From positions 17,359-81,358 of the forward strand of contig JBEDNN010000053.1 of assembly GCA_041170585.1 (NCBI GenBank): DNA of 64,000 bases, written 5' to 3'. Positions 8,287 through 18,003 of this stretch are shown in pieces. Numbering within the stretch: the stretch's first letter is position 1; each line of letters opens with the position of its first letter. Source of the DNA: JBDLSY01 sp041170585. GTDB taxonomy: Bacteria > Pseudomonadota > Gammaproteobacteria > Burkholderiales > Burkholderiaceae_C. The notes beneath the pieces were generated by a model. The model ran no database searches, was not told where the DNA came from, and saw only the letters and a program-made list of their open reading frames with translations. A program made the translations under genes and the position numbers.

Positions 8287-8374
8287 ATACTTAAATACTT
8301 AAATACTTAAATACTTAAATACTTAAATACTTAGATACTTAAATACTTAAATACTTAGATACTTAAATACTTAA
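8287..8374. repeat. Tandem octamer repeat, ATACTTAA x 11
   Basis: About eleven head-to-tail copies of the 8-bp unit ATACTTAA fill the lpxA-lpxB spacer, with a few units reading ATACTTAG. Looser relatives (ATACTTATT) continue to about 8425. The same octamer, in ATACCTAA and ATACTTAA forms, is repeated at 17944-18003 between uppS and cdsA. Copy number at such a tract is prone to change by slippage. Confidence 0.9.
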
Positions 8375-8458
8375 TTAATACTTCTTAATACTTATTAATT
8401 GTTTGATACTTATTATTTGATACTTAATTTTAAAAAATAAATATTTTATAAGTACCGT

Positions 8459-9244
8459 TTAACGAACAAAACCACGTCCACTCTGTGCAATAAAATCCGA
8501 AAAAACAGCTATTTTTTCACGACTAGTACCGCAGTCATTCAGTATTTTAGCAATAGCCAATTGAGCTACGTCTAGTTTTAAATTATCACGATACAATAAA
8601 CGATAGGCACGTTTAATCCATAGCAAATCCTCTGATGTAAATCCACGACGCTTTAGTCCTTCAGTATTTAAGCCATGCGGTTTTGCTGGATAACCCTGAA
8701 CCATCACATAAGGCGGTACATCTTGTAATAATACCGTGCCAGCACCTGTCATAGCATGCGCACCAACACGGCAAAACTGATGAACTGCGGTCATACCACC
8801 TAAAATAACCCAATCTCCAATTTGGACGTGCCCTGCTAATTGAGTTGCATTTGCAATAATTGTATGGCTACCAATAATACAATCATGTGCGATATGCACA
8901 TATGCCATAACCCAATTATTTGAACCAATTGTAGTAAGCCCTAAGTCTTGCACAGTGCCTGTATTGATTGTAACGCATTCACGAAAAGTATTATGATCGC
9001 CAATTAATAAACCCGTTGGTTCACCAGTATATTTTTTATCTTGCGGTGTACCGCCAATAACTGCATAAGCATGAATAGTATTATATTTTCCAATAGTCGT
9101 GTACCCTTCAATGACAGCACCTACACCAATGGTACAACCTGCATCAATTTTCACATTTGCAGCAATAACTGCATTGGCTTTTACAACCACTGAACTATCA
9201 AGCTCTGCTAAAGGGTCAATACTAGCACTCGGGTGAATATTCAT
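8459..9244 (-). CDS. lpxA: UDP-N-acetylglucosamine O-acyltransferase LpxA
   Basis: LpxA transfers a 3-hydroxyacyl chain from ACP to the 3-OH of UDP-GlcNAc, the first step of lipid A synthesis. It is a left-handed beta-helix made of isoleucine-patch hexapeptides, seen from residue ~5 to ~190. AHDCIIGSHTIIANATQLAG contains the catalytic His, and GLKRRGFTSEDLLWIKRAYR is the C-terminal helical region. I chose ATG 9244 (261 residues, starting MNIHPSA as in relatives) over an in-frame TTG at 9259, which would add five residues. fabZ lies about 50 bp upstream. Confidence 0.95.
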   Translation of the reverse strand: MNIHPSASIDPLAELDSSVVVKANAVIAANVKIDAGCTIGVGAVIEGYTTIGKYNTIHAYAVIGGTPQDKKYTGEPTGLLIGDHNTFRECVTINTGTVQDLGLTTIGSNNWVMAYVHIAHDCIIGSHTIIANATQLAGHVQIGDWVILGGMTAVHQFCRVGAHAMTGAGTVLLQDVPPYVMVQGYPAKPHGLNTEGLKRRGFTSEDLLWIKRAYRLLYRDNLKLDVAQLAIAKILNDCGTSREKIAVFSDFIAQSGRGFVR

Positions 9245-9293
9245 AAACGTATTACTCAATTACTCAATAATATACTTGTCTTTAAGCAATCAC

Positions 9294-9770
9294 TTATGCA
9301 CGATACGTACACATTAACTCGGCCTCACAAGCAACTTCACCATCAACTTTAGCTTGTGCTGAAAATTTCCAGATACCACCTTTATTTCGTATGGGCTTGA
9401 CACATAGCTTTAACTGGTCACCAGGAATAACTTGTCGCTTAAACCGTGCAGCATCAACACCCACAAACAAAACTAAAGCACTGGCACTACTTTGAATATT
9501 TAAAGTTGCAAAACCAAGCAAAGCTGCTGCTTGTGCTAATGCCTCTAAAATTAATACACCAGGCATTACAGGATGCTGCGGAAAATGACCTTGAAAAAAT
9601 GGTTCATTGATGGTTACATTTTTTAAAGCAACAATACTGTCTCCTGGAATTAAACTTTCTACACGATCAACTAAAAACATAGGATAGCGATGTGGAAGTT
9701 TTTTTAAAATCTCATGGATATTAAAACCATTAATTTGATCACTGTCTATTTTTGCAATATTTTCAGTCAT
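9294..9770 (-). CDS. fabZ: 3-hydroxyacyl-ACP dehydratase FabZ
   Basis: FabZ is a hot-dog-fold dehydratase that turns 3-hydroxyacyl-ACP into trans-2-enoyl-ACP in fatty acid elongation. It competes with LpxA for the same pool, which is why the two genes travel together. The catalytic signature [20 protein letters not shown] at about residues 59-78 contains the active-site His and, a helix later, the Glu. [13 protein letters not shown] precedes it. Its 158 residues are normal. AGGAACTGAT before ATG 9770 is a clear ribosome site. Confidence 0.96.
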   Translation of the reverse strand: MTENIAKIDSDQINGFNIHEILKKLPHRYPMFLVDRVESLIPGDSIVALKNVTINEPFFQGHFPQHPVMPGVLILEALAQAAALLGFATLNIQSSASALVLFVGVDAARFKRQVIPGDQLKLCVKPIRNKGGIWKFSAQAKVDGEVACEAELMCTYRA

Positions 9771-9812
9771 ATCAGTTCCTAGGTTTATAGTATAGAAATG
9801 CAGTTATTACAG

Positions 9813-10913
9813 TTATGATAATTTTGAACTACTCGTACTCTTAGTATTTAAGTATTTAATTTGCTCTCGTAAACTAAATAATTTTTTTAACGTCACTGCA
9901 TTTTTCTCCCATTCGGAATTTTCTTGAATAGGATATATACCTGTATAAAAGGCAGCTTTTTTAATTGTCTTAGTCACCAAAGTAAAGCTACTAATTACAG
10001 TGTCATCACATATACTCAAATGTCCTAGCACGCCTGCTTTACCACCAATTTGAATACGATTACCTAAAACAGCACTACCAGCAATACCAACCCCTGATGC
10101 AAATGCACAGTCTTCGCCAATTTTTACATTATGAGCAATTTGAATTAAATTATCTAATTTACAACCTCTTCCAATCACTGTATTTTCTAAGCTACCCCTA
10201 TCTATTGTGCAGTTGGCACCAATTTCAACATCATGACCAATAATAACCGTACCTGTTTGAGGTATTTTTAACCATCTTTTTTGATAAGCCGCAAAACCAA
10301 AACCATCAGAACCAATAACAGTTCCAGAGTGGATAATACAATTATCACCTATTTCAACTGAATGGTATAACGAGACATGGCTATATAAAATAGTGTTTTT
10401 ACCAATTAAAACGCTTTTACTGATACAACAGTGTGGATGAATAACGCACCCATCACCAATCACAACATTTTCTGCAATTTTCACCCAAGCACCAATGAAG
10501 ACATTTTGTCCAATAGTAGCACTAGGGTGAATAATAGCAGTGGCATGATGCACATCTAATACAGAGTTATCATTAGAAATAATGTTTGTTTGATACCTAT
10601 TTTTTTCAATTATTTGAGCGGCTAAAGCAAAAAAAGCATAAGGATAAGGGCAGATAATTATATTGGGACAAGGTATAACATCTTGATAGAGTAAGTAGTG
10701 TTCGGCTGACAAAACAATCCCTGAAGCCTTACACGAAGATAAATATTTTGCAAATTTACTGTCATTAAAAAAACACCACTCTTCAATATTAGCACTGACT
10801 ACAGAATTAAATCTAGTAATTATTTCATTATTACTACGTAAAATCTTAACAAATAAAGTGGGTTCAAGATTTGAAACTAAATTCAGCAGTTGTCCAGCGG
10901 TTAATTTTGACAT
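9813..10913 (-). CDS. lpxD: UDP-3-O-(3-hydroxyacyl)glucosamine N-acyltransferase LpxD
   Basis: LpxD adds the N-linked 3-hydroxyacyl chain to UDP-3-O-acylglucosamine. An N-terminal uridine-binding domain (about residues 1-95) is followed by the hexapeptide beta-helix, with HPSATIGQNVFIGAWVKIAE, SDGFGFAAYQKRWLKIPQTG and the catalytic IAHNVKIGED. The frame can be extended to a TTG at 10946, but ATG 10913 gives MSKLTAGQLLNLVS, which resembles family N-termini. At 366 residues it is slightly long. It lies between skp (upstream) and fabZ, with element B4 in the skp-lpxD gap. Confidence 0.94.
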   Translation of the reverse strand: MSKLTAGQLLNLVSNLEPTLFVKILRSNNEIITRFNSVVSANIEEWCFFNDSKFAKYLSSCKASGIVLSAEHYLLYQDVIPCPNIIICPYPYAFFALAAQIIEKNRYQTNIISNDNSVLDVHHATAIIHPSATIGQNVFIGAWVKIAENVVIGDGCVIHPHCCISKSVLIGKNTILYSHVSLYHSVEIGDNCIIHSGTVIGSDGFGFAAYQKRWLKIPQTGTVIIGHDVEIGANCTIDRGSLENTVIGRGCKLDNLIQIAHNVKIGEDCAFASGVGIAGSAVLGNRIQIGGKAGVLGHLSICDDTVISSFTLVTKTIKKAAFYTGIYPIQENSEWEKNAVTLKKLFSLREQIKYLNTKSTSSSKLS

Positions 10914-10978
10914 TTTTACAAGTTTTGTGGGTTCACTGTAATGCAATAATATTTAATAACTATTATTAATAATATTAT

Positions 10979-11092
10979 GGTAATGTTCAAATAGCACTGA
11001 TACAAGAAATTTAATAATTAAGAAGTAACCAGTAAAATTAACAGGCTACTGCACCACTATAAATATTATAAAAGTTAAAATTTAACATTACC
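10979..11092 (+). repeat. Family B mobile repeat, copy B4 (intact)
   Basis: This is the cleanest family B copy: 114 bp, starting GGTAATGTTCAAATAGCACT, ending AAAATTTAACATTACC, with a perfect AATATTAT duplication (10971-10978 and 11093-11100). With B5 it forms a subtype having an ACAGGCTACT-type centre instead of the AGTAAGACAACA centre of B1-B3. It separates skp from lpxD inside an otherwise conserved operon. Confidence 0.93.
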
Positions 11093-11182
11093 AATATTAT
11101 TAATTTAATAACTCTTAATTTAATAATTCTTAATCATAGTTAATGGTAATAATCATATTAGATCAGTAGTATTATCACAGTG

Positions 11183-11686
11183 TTATTTAGATTTTAAAGC
11201 CTCTAAAACTTTAGCAGTAATATCAATTTTAGGGTTAAACCATACTGCATCTTGAAAAACAATGTCTATATTGTCAGTTTCTGCTACACGTATAACCTCA
11301 CGATTCGCACGCTCTAAAATATTTGCTAATAATTGACTGCGTCTAATTTGCACCTCTTCTTCTAAGTTTCTGCGTTCACGCTGAAATTTAGCATCAGTAT
11401 CGGTTAATTCTAACTGTAAGCGTGACCGTTCAGAATTAGATAAAGTATTTGTATCTCGTTCCAATCTATCACTTTTATTTTTCAAATCTTTTGCTAAATC
11501 AAGTAAGCTAGACTCACGTTTAGAAAATTCCTTACTTAGAGATTTTTGTGCTTCTTGAGCAGGAAGTGATTCTTTTAAAATTTTCTCTGTATTTACAAAA
11601 CCTATCTTTGACTCTGCATAAGCTGCTGTTGATAATGATAAACTAACCATTGCTAAGTTAATGAATAATTTTTTAGTTGATGTCAT
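11183..11686 (-). CDS. skp: Periplasmic chaperone Skp/OmpH
   Basis: Skp is a trimeric chaperone that carries unfolded outer-membrane proteins across the periplasm to the Bam complex. A signal peptide MTSTKKLFINLAMVSLSLST, ending AAYA|ES, is followed by KIGFVNTEKIL, the start of the mature family fold. A long charged coiled coil covers about residues 50-125 and the C-terminal strand is NIDIVFQDAVWFNPKIDIT. Its 167 residues are normal. It lies directly downstream of bamA. Confidence 0.93.
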   Translation of the reverse strand: MTSTKKLFINLAMVSLSLSTAAYAESKIGFVNTEKILKESLPAQEAQKSLSKEFSKRESSLLDLAKDLKNKSDRLERDTNTLSNSERSRLQLELTDTDAKFQRERRNLEEEVQIRRSQLLANILERANREVIRVAETDNIDIVFQDAVWFNPKIDITAKVLEALKSK

Positions 11687-11792
11687 ACGAATACTTTCTT
11701 TGATAGTTAAAAAATAATTTTATAAATAATAAAATAATAAAATAATAAATACACAATGTATACAATATTTACAAGTAATATCAAATATACTT

Positions 11793-14102
11793 TTAGAACC
11801 CTGTGCCTATTTGAAATTGAAACTTTTGAATTTTATCTTGTTCAGTCTTTTTAAATGGAATGCCGTAAGAAAATTTTAATGGCCCGATAGGTGATAACCA
11901 ATTTAAACCTACACCACCAGACCAGCGTAAATCTTTTGTATAAATACGCTGCTTTTCAGCCCAAGCATAACCTGCATCAACAAAAGTAAACAAGCGAACT
12001 TCTTTGCTTTTTACAGCACCTGGAACTGGAAACAAAATTTCTGTGTTCATCACGATTTTACTAGCACCACCAATATAATCACCATTGGTATCTAGTGATC
12101 CCAAGGTGTTGCCTTCGTAGCCACGTACACTGCCTACACCACCCACAAAATAATTTTTGAAGAATGGAAAAGTTTTTCCTTCTAAGCCTCTACCGTAACC
12201 AGTATCAAGATTAAACGCTAAAGTAAAGTATTTATTAATTGGATAAAAAGTTTGGTATTGATACCCCGCTTTGGCAAACGATACCTCTTTACCAAAAGAA
12301 GTCTCAATACTTGCTTTGACCAAACTACCTTTTGTGGGAGACAATGCACTGTCTCTACTGTCTCTAATCCATGATAGTGTCAGTAACGGGTAAGCTGCAG
12401 ATCCTTTTATATTTTTTTCAAAATCAATGTAACGCGGTGGGGCATTTTCAAATGTTTTAACACCAGTATATTCAACACCCAAGGCAACAAATAAAGCATC
12501 TACTTCGCCCACTGGCATTCCCATACGCACTGATGCACCATTGGTTCGTATAGCAACGCGATCAACGCCAGATTGTTGCAAAGTATTAAAGCGAGAGTAA
12601 GCCTCAACAGTTCTGGAGATTCCGCTGTTAGTAAAGTAAGGATCTGTAGCAGATAAGTAGATGGAACGGTTATTCTTGGCCGAATTAATATTAAAATTTA
12701 GATTTTTACCTGATCCAAATAAATTATCTTGTGCTATTCCTGCATTGATAGATGCTTTATCTGTTGAATTAAAACCAACACCAAAGTTTATATTCCCTGT
12801 TGATTTTTCAACCACTTGAACCGTTAAATCAACTTGTTCTGGAGCATTTTCTACTGGAACCCATCCAATATTAACCTCTTTGAAAAACCCCAAACGATCA
12901 ATACGGTCACGCGATTGAACAATTTTATTGGCATCGTAAAAAGTAGCTTCTATTTGACGCAACTCACGTCTAATTACTTCATCTCGTGTCTTAGTATTTC
13001 CAACAATATTGATTTTACGTACATAAGTTTTTTCTTTTGGATCAATCTCAATTTCAAAATCAACGGTTTGTTTTTCATAATCTAACTTAGGAACTGGGTT
13101 GATTTGTGCATTAGCAAATCCTAGTTCACCCAACTTACTTTGCATTTTAGACAACAAACTATTAAAAGTATCACCATTAAACAAAACACCTTTTTCAATA
13201 GTAATCAGTGATTGAAGCAAATTTTGTTGTTCAGGTGTACCTCCTTTAAAAGTAATGTTTTGTAAGTTAAACTGCTGTCCTTCATTGATAATGAGTGTCA
13301 AAAAAACGTCCTGTTTGTCAGGTGATAAACTAATTTGATTAGAATCAATTGAAAATTCAAGAAATCCATGCCTTAAGTAAAACGCACGTATATTGTCTAA
13401 ATCAGTGTTTATTTTTTCTTTAGAAAACAAATCTGACTTAGTAAGCCAACTCATGAGATGTGGTTGGGTGGATTCCATCTCTGCAAGAATTTGTTTTTTT
13501 GAAAAACTTTTTAAACCTAATATGTTAATTTCTTTAAACTTTGCTGAATTACCCTCAACAAAATTAAGTACGATATTAATTTTATTTTTATCTGAAATAT
13601 TTGTAACACTATCAATTTTAACGCCGTACTTACTGCGGCTCAAGTAAGCAGCTTTTAAGTCATTTTCTAATTTTATTAACGTTGCTTTATCAAACATACG
13701 GCCTTCAACAACACCAGCATTTTTCGCTATTGATACTAATTCTGCTTTATCAAATTCTTTAGCCCCTACAAAAGAAACTGATGCAATAAATGGTCGCTCC
13801 AATAGTTTAAGCTGCAAAACATTGTCAATAGATTGAATATCTACTTCGGAAAAAAGCCCCGTACCAAACAATGATTGAATAGAATTGTTAATTAAAACAT
13901 CATTCGCAGTATCACCCACTTTTACAGGTAAATAAGTCAATACTGTACTTAAATTAACTTGATTTAGGCCTTGAACTTGGATATCACGCACTTTAAAAGG
14001 CGTAATTGCTTGCACACCTGTACTAAAAGAAAGTACTAGCAAGGCTGATAACACTGTTGAAGTTTTAGAAAAGTGCTTAGGGGTAAATATTTCTTTATTC
14101 AT
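11793..14102 (-). CDS. bamA: Outer-membrane protein assembly factor BamA
   Basis: BamA is the central Omp85 insertase that folds beta-barrel proteins into the outer membrane. A signal peptide ending GVQA is followed by five POTRA repeats (the first starts FKVRDIQVQGLNQ; later ones include INIVGNTKTRDEVIRREL) and a 16-strand barrel. GGVGSVRGYEGNTLG contains the conserved VRGYE of loop 6, and the protein ends FQFQIGTGF with the terminal Phe expected of a Bam substrate. I used ATG 14102 (769 residues); an in-frame TTG at 14114 would add four. It sits in the standard rseP-bamA-skp order. Confidence 0.97.
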   Translation of the reverse strand: MNKEIFTPKHFSKTSTVLSALLVLSFSTGVQAITPFKVRDIQVQGLNQVNLSTVLTYLPVKVGDTANDVLINNSIQSLFGTGLFSEVDIQSIDNVLQLKLLERPFIASVSFVGAKEFDKAELVSIAKNAGVVEGRMFDKATLIKLENDLKAAYLSRSKYGVKIDSVTNISDKNKINIVLNFVEGNSAKFKEINILGLKSFSKKQILAEMESTQPHLMSWLTKSDLFSKEKINTDLDNIRAFYLRHGFLEFSIDSNQISLSPDKQDVFLTLIINEGQQFNLQNITFKGGTPEQQNLLQSLITIEKGVLFNGDTFNSLLSKMQSKLGELGFANAQINPVPKLDYEKQTVDFEIEIDPKEKTYVRKINIVGNTKTRDEVIRRELRQIEATFYDANKIVQSRDRIDRLGFFKEVNIGWVPVENAPEQVDLTVQVVEKSTGNINFGVGFNSTDKASINAGIAQDNLFGSGKNLNFNINSAKNNRSIYLSATDPYFTNSGISRTVEAYSRFNTLQQSGVDRVAIRTNGASVRMGMPVGEVDALFVALGVEYTGVKTFENAPPRYIDFEKNIKGSAAYPLLTLSWIRDSRDSALSPTKGSLVKASIETSFGKEVSFAKAGYQYQTFYPINKYFTLAFNLDTGYGRGLEGKTFPFFKNYFVGGVGSVRGYEGNTLGSLDTNGDYIGGASKIVMNTEILFPVPGAVKSKEVRLFTFVDAGYAWAEKQRIYTKDLRWSGGVGLNWLSPIGPLKFSYGIPFKKTEQDKIQKFQFQIGTGF

Positions 14103-14232
14103 AAGATAGTTCAAATGGTTTGAAGTTGTAACAAGTGATGTTATTGTTATTGTTATTCTTATATTATTATTTTGTATTATTATTTTGTATTTTATTATTT
14201 ATATATTATTTATATATTGTTTAATTACTTTT

Positions 14233-15621
14233 TTAAAAAAATGTTTTTATATCTGTACTTAAGGCAATTAAAGTTAAAAACAACACAAATACAACACCAG
14301 TATAAGACCATATTTTATTTAAATAATTTGAAACTGCTTTTTCATCTTTCATTTTAGACGCCAAACTACTTTTACGTAAGGTTTGCCTGACTAAATGATA
14401 AATTATTTGTCCACCATCTAACATAGGAACGGGTAATAAATTTAAGACGCCAATACTGATTGAGAGACCTGCTAAAAAAGCAATTATACTTGCCCAACCT
14501 TGCTGAACCGAAGTATTAGCCATATTTGCAATAGCTACAGGACCGCCAATTTCATTAGAAATAAAAGGTGCTGAAATGACTCTGCTCAATGCTTTTATAG
14601 TCAAATAACTTGTTACATAAGTATCATTAATACCACTATATAATGAATCAACTAAGCTAGGTGACTGTGGGACATTCATAGATAAAGGGCTAAATTTAAT
14701 TCCAATTTTATAATTACCTTGCTTGTCTTTGATAGGCTGAATATTAAATGACTGCTGCGTACCTTTTCTAGATGCAGTTATGTTTAAACCCAGCGAATTA
14801 TTAGGTTTATAACGGCTTAATTCATTAAATAATATTTCAGGTGCATCAATCAATCTGCCATTCACTGTATTTAAAGTATCACCTTTTTTTAAACCTGACT
14901 GTGCTGCAGGTCCAGGCGCTACGACTTCATCTAAAAAAATACCAGCTATTGATATACGCAAACCCAGTTGTTCTTCTGGTGGTTTTTTAACCACAGGGCT
15001 ATAGTTTAATGAAATTAAGTTTAATTTAATATTCATTAACGAACCATCACTGCGCTTTACTTTTCGTAAAACAGTCAATTTTAATGGCTCATCAGTATTA
15101 ACTGTTAATAAAGCCATTTGTAAATCTCGCCAACTATTTAACAACTGCCCATTTAAGCTAGTGATTTGGTCACCAGAATATAAACCCGATACTTGTGCAG
15201 CAGTACCTAAAGCCGGTTGAGAAATAATGGGTAAAGGTGAGCTGGGTGAATGATAGGCTAAAAAAGTATACATAAAAATAGCAGCAATTATGTTAGCCAA
15301 AGGCCCTGCCAACAAAATTAGTATTTTTGCATGTAAAGGTGCAGTCATAAACGCTTTACCTATTACAGCTTTATTTGTTGCTATAGTCGGATCAACATCG
15401 CTATTTTTTTCTCCTAATAATTTAACATAGCCTCCCAAAGGCAAAGGCGCTATTCCCCATGAAGTACCTGTTTTTGAATCAACCCAAGAAATAAATTGAC
15501 GGCCAAAGCCAATTGTAAAGCAAACAACGCCCACACCCAATATGCGTGCAACAATAAAATGTCCCCATTCGTGTATCCCTACTAATATAACGACTGCAAT
15601 TAAAAAGTAAACAATGGCCAT
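14233..15621 (-). CDS. rseP: Site-2 zinc metalloprotease RseP
   Basis: RseP cuts the membrane-spanning part of anti-sigma factors and leftover signal peptides, typically releasing sigma-E in envelope stress. HEWGH near residues 18-22 in the first membrane segment binds zinc, and NLLPVPMLDGGQIIYH near residue 400 supplies the third ligand (LDG). Two PDZ-like domains lie between, visible as PALGTAAQVSGLYSGDQIT and VAPGPAAQSGLKKGDTL. The 462 residues are normal. It is flanked by dxr and bamA, as in most beta- and gammaproteobacteria. Confidence 0.96.
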   Translation of the reverse strand: MAIVYFLIAVVILVGIHEWGHFIVARILGVGVVCFTIGFGRQFISWVDSKTGTSWGIAPLPLGGYVKLLGEKNSDVDPTIATNKAVIGKAFMTAPLHAKILILLAGPLANIIAAIFMYTFLAYHSPSSPLPIISQPALGTAAQVSGLYSGDQITSLNGQLLNSWRDLQMALLTVNTDEPLKLTVLRKVKRSDGSLMNIKLNLISLNYSPVVKKPPEEQLGLRISIAGIFLDEVVAPGPAAQSGLKKGDTLNTVNGRLIDAPEILFNELSRYKPNNSLGLNITASRKGTQQSFNIQPIKDKQGNYKIGIKFSPLSMNVPQSPSLVDSLYSGINDTYVTSYLTIKALSRVISAPFISNEIGGPVAIANMANTSVQQGWASIIAFLAGLSISIGVLNLLPVPMLDGGQIIYHLVRQTLRKSSLASKMKDEKAVSNYLNKIWSYTGVVFVLFLTLIALSTDIKTFF

Positions 15622-15660
15622 AATCGGTATTTAATAATTCAATATTTCAATATTTGATGA

Positions 15661-16938
15661 TTAGCGTTTAAGGTTGAGTAAATAGACTTCTTCTAATGCC
15701 CAGCTACGATATTGCGTGTCTAATTCATAAACCTGTGATATTTGAGTAGGCAAAGATATATCTGCTGCAAGTACTTTTTGTAAAACAGCTGCAACTATAT
15801 CAGCAATATAAATAAAAGGTAAATTCCCTGATAAAAACTCTGCAACTGCTATCTCATTAGCCGCATTCAAAGCAATACAAGCATGTTGCCCTATATTTAA
15901 AGCTTGATATGCCAGTGCTAAACAAGGAAATCGTTCTAAATCAGGTGCTGAAAAATGTAAATCACTCAATTGTTGCATATCTAAATCTTGTACGCCCGAC
16001 TCTATTCGGTTTGTTACAGATTCTGAACCGTATGCTAAAGCATGTGCAATTGGAACACGCATATCAGGATTTGATAAATGAGCCAATAAGCTGCCATCAA
16101 TGTACTGTACCAGTGCATGAATCGTTGATTGCGGGTGTATAACCACTTTAACGCGGTCAGTCGTTAAGCCATACATCAAAGCAGCTTCAATAACTTCTAA
16201 ACCCTTATTCATTAACGTAGCAGAATCAACACTGATTTTTCGCCCCATTGACCATTTTGGGTGCTTACAGGCTTCATCAGGAGTAACATTTAATAAATTA
16301 TCAAGTGGACGGTTTAAAAAAGGCCCTCCCGATGCAGTAAGCCAAATATTACGTACAGAAGGTGTGACTAAACCTTGCCCTGCTGGTAAGCATTGAAACA
16401 GTGCATTGTGTTCACTGTCTAAAGGCAATAAAGTTGCTCCACCAATACGCACTGCATCTAGAAAAAAATGCCCTGACATAACCAAGGCTTCTTTATTGGC
16501 CAACAATATTATTTTCCCTGCCTGTGCAGCCGCTAGACAACTCGGTAAGCCTACTGCCCCCACAATTGCCGCTACAATATGCGTTGCCGCTGACAGTGAA
16601 GCCAAATCACATAAACCACGTTCACCCAATAAAATTGTCGGCAAAACCAGTGGTTCATTATTTAATTTACTTAAATGCGTTAGTGTTGCGATACACGCTT
16701 TAGCAGCATCACCATCAGGGACTGCAACATAAAGGGGCTTAAAACGTATAATCAAATGGGCTAACTCTTCCATACGGCTGTAAGCAGATAAACCCAGTAC
16801 GCTAAAACTATCAGAATGCATACTTAACACATCTAAAGTACTTTTACCTATTGACCCAGTCGCCCCTAAAATAACGACTTGCTTAACCGCAGATACTTTA
16901 TTAATATTAATAGTAGGTTTATTTAAATGGTTCAACAT
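15661..16938 (-). CDS. dxr: 1-deoxy-D-xylulose 5-phosphate reductoisomerase
   Basis: Dxr converts DXP to MEP with NADPH, the committed step of the non-mevalonate isoprenoid pathway. VVILGATGSIGKSTLDVLSM at about residues 26-45 is the NADPH site, and LLPLDSEHNALFQCLP and TASGGPFLNRPL are the metal/substrate motifs. MSMGRK-type and MNKGLEVIEA motifs are also present (WSMGRKISVDSATLMNKGLE). A ~20-residue Asn/Lys-containing extension precedes the core, giving 425 residues against the usual ~400. Its product feeds uppS two genes upstream. Confidence 0.96.
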   Translation of the reverse strand: MLNHLNKPTININKVSAVKQVVILGATGSIGKSTLDVLSMHSDSFSVLGLSAYSRMEELAHLIIRFKPLYVAVPDGDAAKACIATLTHLSKLNNEPLVLPTILLGERGLCDLASLSAATHIVAAIVGAVGLPSCLAAAQAGKIILLANKEALVMSGHFFLDAVRIGGATLLPLDSEHNALFQCLPAGQGLVTPSVRNIWLTASGGPFLNRPLDNLLNVTPDEACKHPKWSMGRKISVDSATLMNKGLEVIEAALMYGLTTDRVKVVIHPQSTIHALVQYIDGSLLAHLSNPDMRVPIAHALAYGSESVTNRIESGVQDLDMQQLSDLHFSAPDLERFPCLALAYQALNIGQHACIALNAANEIAVAEFLSGNLPFIYIADIVAAVLQKVLAADISLPTQISQVYELDTQYRSWALEEVYLLNLKR

Positions 16939-16965
16939 TAACCCTCATCATTTTTCTAATTTCTA

Positions 16966-17000
16966 ATTAAATTAAATTAAATTAAATTAAATTAAATTAA
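16966..17000. repeat. Tandem pentamer repeat, ATTAA x 7
   Basis: Seven perfect units of ATTAA lie in the short cdsA-dxr spacer and stop two bases before the cdsA stop codon. Nothing else is visible in that spacer. Confidence 0.9.
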
Positions 17001-17002
17001 AT

Positions 17003-17881
17003 TTAATAAACGGATACAGATTCTAAGTAAATAACCCAAGCTGCACACAAAGGCAACACGGGTATTAAAGCATCTATACGGTCTAATATGCCGCCGTGAC
17101 CAGGCAATAATTGGCTAGAATCCTTAACACCTGCTTGACGCTTTAATAAAGACTCCACTAAATCGCCTGTGATTGAGTAAACAGCAAGTACTAATGGTAA
17201 TAATATTATTATTAACTGCCAAGCAAAATCCGTTGGAAAAGTTACTTGTAAATTATTTGGTTTAACCGACCTAAGCAACCAAGTATCTAATGAAAAATAC
17301 AATGTTAATATAGTACTAATAGTCGCAATAAACGCACCACCGATAGCCCCTTCCCAGCTTTTTTTAGGGCTAATATTAGGCGAAAAATCAAGTTTAAATA
17401 GTTTTTTCCCTAAACTTTTTCCTACAAAATAACCACCAGCATCAGTCAACCAAACTAAAGACATAGCCGATAACAATACCCATGAACCAAATTCTTGCAA
17501 TATCACCATACTATACACAACAACCGCTAAAAGTATTGAGCCGTAAATAGCAACTAACATAGTTTGTAATTTGGGCTGGTAATACAATAAATAAAGTGTT
17601 AATAAACTATGTCCAAAACCAATAATCCATAAAAAATCAGTTAAAGCATAAAACTGAAGCAAAGCAGCAACCACACTATAGCTACTCATCATAACCGCCA
17701 AAGAAACTTTATTATTAGGTTGAATTAAACGCCATAATTCCCATATAGCCAAAATACCACACAGATAAACGACACCAGTAAAAACAATCAAAGACGCTTT
17801 AAACAATAGTAAAACTACTGCTGTAATTAATACAGTGGCAGTCATAATACGTTGAGTTAAGTTATTCATAAAACATACCAT
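17003..17881 (-). CDS. cdsA: Phosphatidate cytidylyltransferase CdsA
   Basis: CdsA is an integral membrane enzyme that makes CDP-diacylglycerol from CTP and phosphatidic acid, the precursor of all phospholipids. About eight hydrophobic segments are visible. The signature appears as LTDAGGYFVGKSLGKKLF, then SPNISPKKSWEGAIGG and, near the C-terminus, LLPGHGGILDRIDALIPVLP. Its 292 residues are typical. ATG 17881 is used; a second in-frame ATG at 17869 starts MNNLTQRIMTA and is equally possible, since neither has an obvious ribosome site. Confidence 0.95.
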   Translation of the reverse strand: MVCFMNNLTQRIMTATVLITAVVLLLFKASLIVFTGVVYLCGILAIWELWRLIQPNNKVSLAVMMSSYSVVAALLQFYALTDFLWIIGFGHSLLTLYLLYYQPKLQTMLVAIYGSILLAVVVYSMVILQEFGSWVLLSAMSLVWLTDAGGYFVGKSLGKKLFKLDFSPNISPKKSWEGAIGGAFIATISTILTLYFSLDTWLLRSVKPNNLQVTFPTDFAWQLIIILLPLVLAVYSITGDLVESLLKRQAGVKDSSQLLPGHGGILDRIDALIPVLPLCAAWVIYLESVSVY

Positions 17882-17943
17882 TTATTAAAACTTAATAAAC
17901 CAAGATTCAAACCTTAAACTTCAACTAAAAATAAATTAAATTT

Positions 17944-18003
17944 AAATACCTAAATACCTAAATACTTAAATACCTAAATACTTAAATACTTAAATACTTA
18001 AAT
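17944..18003. repeat. Tandem octamer repeat, AATACYTA x about 7
   Basis: This tract of 8-bp units (AATACCTA and AATACTTA interspersed) ends at the uppS stop codon in the uppS-cdsA spacer. The unit is the same octamer, in another phase, as the tract at 8287-8374. I see no inverted repeat or promoter in it. Confidence 0.88.

Noticed and set aside
14172..14357. A 61-codon plus-strand frame near the rseP 3' end
   Set aside because: Phe/Tyr/Leu-rich translation of AT-rich DNA antisense to rseP; no start signal.
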